Shown piece by piece: positions 5,185 to 5,521 of a stretch of 5,521 nucleotides of DNA (positions are counted from its first letter, which is position 1; each line of letters opens with the position of its first letter). The stretch covers positions 1 to 5,521 of the forward strand of contig JAEDNG010000065.1 of the NCBI GenBank assembly GCA_016302625.1, in the 5' to 3' direction. The stretch is from Clostridiaceae bacterium. Its GTDB lineage: Bacteria; Bacillota; Clostridia; Oscillospirales; Acutalibacteraceae. Both the position numbers and the translations under genes were made by a program. A model generated the notes under the pieces. The model did no database searches. It was not told the origin of the DNA and saw only the letters and a program-made list of their open reading frames with translations.

Positions 5185-5521
5185 GAACGACGACACGCAG
5201 ACTCTTATTGATATTTTAAAGGAATATGATGTTCCGGCAACATTTTTTGTGGTCGGCTCTTGGGTGGATAAATATCCCGAATCTGTAAAGGCTTTGGCAG
5301 ACGCGGGACATCAGATTCAGAATCACTCTAATACCCACCCCCACATGCCTCAGCTTTCAAAGGCGCAGATGAAGGATGAGCTTGAAAGCTGTAATAATAA
5401 AATTGAAGCCGCGACCGGCGTTCGCCCTACCCTTCTGCGCCCGCCCTACGGAGATTATGACAATGCGCTTATAGAAACCACCGAAAGTATAGGCATGAAA
5501 ACGATACAGTGGTCGGTAGAC
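5006..5521 (+). CDS. pdaB: PdaB-like polysaccharide deacetylase (NodB domain), 3' end outside the window
   Basis: The first 172 codons are visible. An N-terminal hydrophobic helix (about 11-33, possibly a signal peptide ending AFA) precedes a NodB carbohydrate esterase 4 domain. Motif 1 is SFDAAWG (54-60), motif 2 is HSNTH (107-111) with the two metal-binding histidines, motif 3 is RPPYG (145-149), and W169 with D172 begins motif 4. The second Asp of the usual FDD is Ala57, as is typical of the PdaB branch, which has an FDxxWG form. PdaB-like proteins act on the cell wall or cortex in sporulation. ATG 5006 has GAGGTG 6 nt upstream and a sporulation-type promoter. This copy reconstitutes the gene whose other 5' end remains at 3743. 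Its promoter and first 14 codons differ slightly from that remnant. Assignment to PdaB rather than another NodB protein is likely, not certain. Confidence 0.85.
   Translation, partial: MKFLIITKKHLMLGICAVIAVTAVVIGSVTAFANNDRKLPIYCVETDKKQVAISFDAAWGNDDTQTLIDILKEYDVPATFFVVGSWVDKYPESVKALADAGHQIQNHSNTHPHMPQLSKAQMKDELESCNNKIEAATGVRPTLLRPPYGDYDNALIETTESIGMKTIQWSVD

Noticed and set aside
1..5521. CRISPR array, rRNA or tRNA
   Set aside because: No regularly spaced short repeats, and no stretch resembling rRNA or a tRNA cloverleaf with its conserved T-arm, was seen on either strand.

Overview
The window looks like chromosomal DNA from a spore-forming, low-to-moderate GC Firmicute, most likely a class Clostridia gut-type anaerobe. 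This rests on strong AGGAGG ribosome sites before almost every gene, a yfmF-yfmH M16 peptidase pair, and a PdaB-like sporulation deacetylase behind sporulation-type promoters. The genus cannot be read from the sequence.

Left part (1-3587, minus strand): a tightly packed operon read right to left as yfmF, yfmH, lgt, folD. All joints overlap or nearly do: TGATG at yfmF/yfmH, 3 nt at yfmH/lgt, and a 17-nt overlap at lgt/folD. A good extended -10 promoter (TTGTAA-N17-TATACT) lies about 40 bases before yfmF. The operon joins a paired M16 peptidase system (one subunit with HxxEH, one without), the lipoprotein diacylglyceryl transferase and a one-carbon folate enzyme, which is cut by the window edge.

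Right part (3588-5521): divergent from the operon is a PdaB-like polysaccharide deacetylase locus that has been split by an inserted block. The first 179 nt of the gene occur twice, at 3743-3921 and 5006-5184, with 4 mismatches, all in the first 40 nt, followed by a 139-nt perfect stretch. The left copy is broken after codon 61. The right copy is intact and runs off the window. Between them, on the minus strand and in visibly more AT-rich DNA, sits a barnase-type ribonuclease toxin followed by its barstar-type inhibitor.

The toxin is the most interesting gene. Its C-terminal half is a barnase domain in which the catalytic residues keep exactly the barnase spacing. Its N-terminal half carries a Cys/His cluster (CxxC...H...HxxCxC) like the end of MuF/SPP1-gp7 phage head morphogenesis proteins, a module known from phage-encoded polymorphic toxins. 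The cassette has no transposase or integrase. Its boundaries and the diverged second pdaB promoter suggest entry by homologous recombination with DNA from a relative, leaving a working pdaB with its own sporulation-type promoter plus a truncated 5' remnant. Recombination between the repeats could remove the 1,263-bp unit cleanly.
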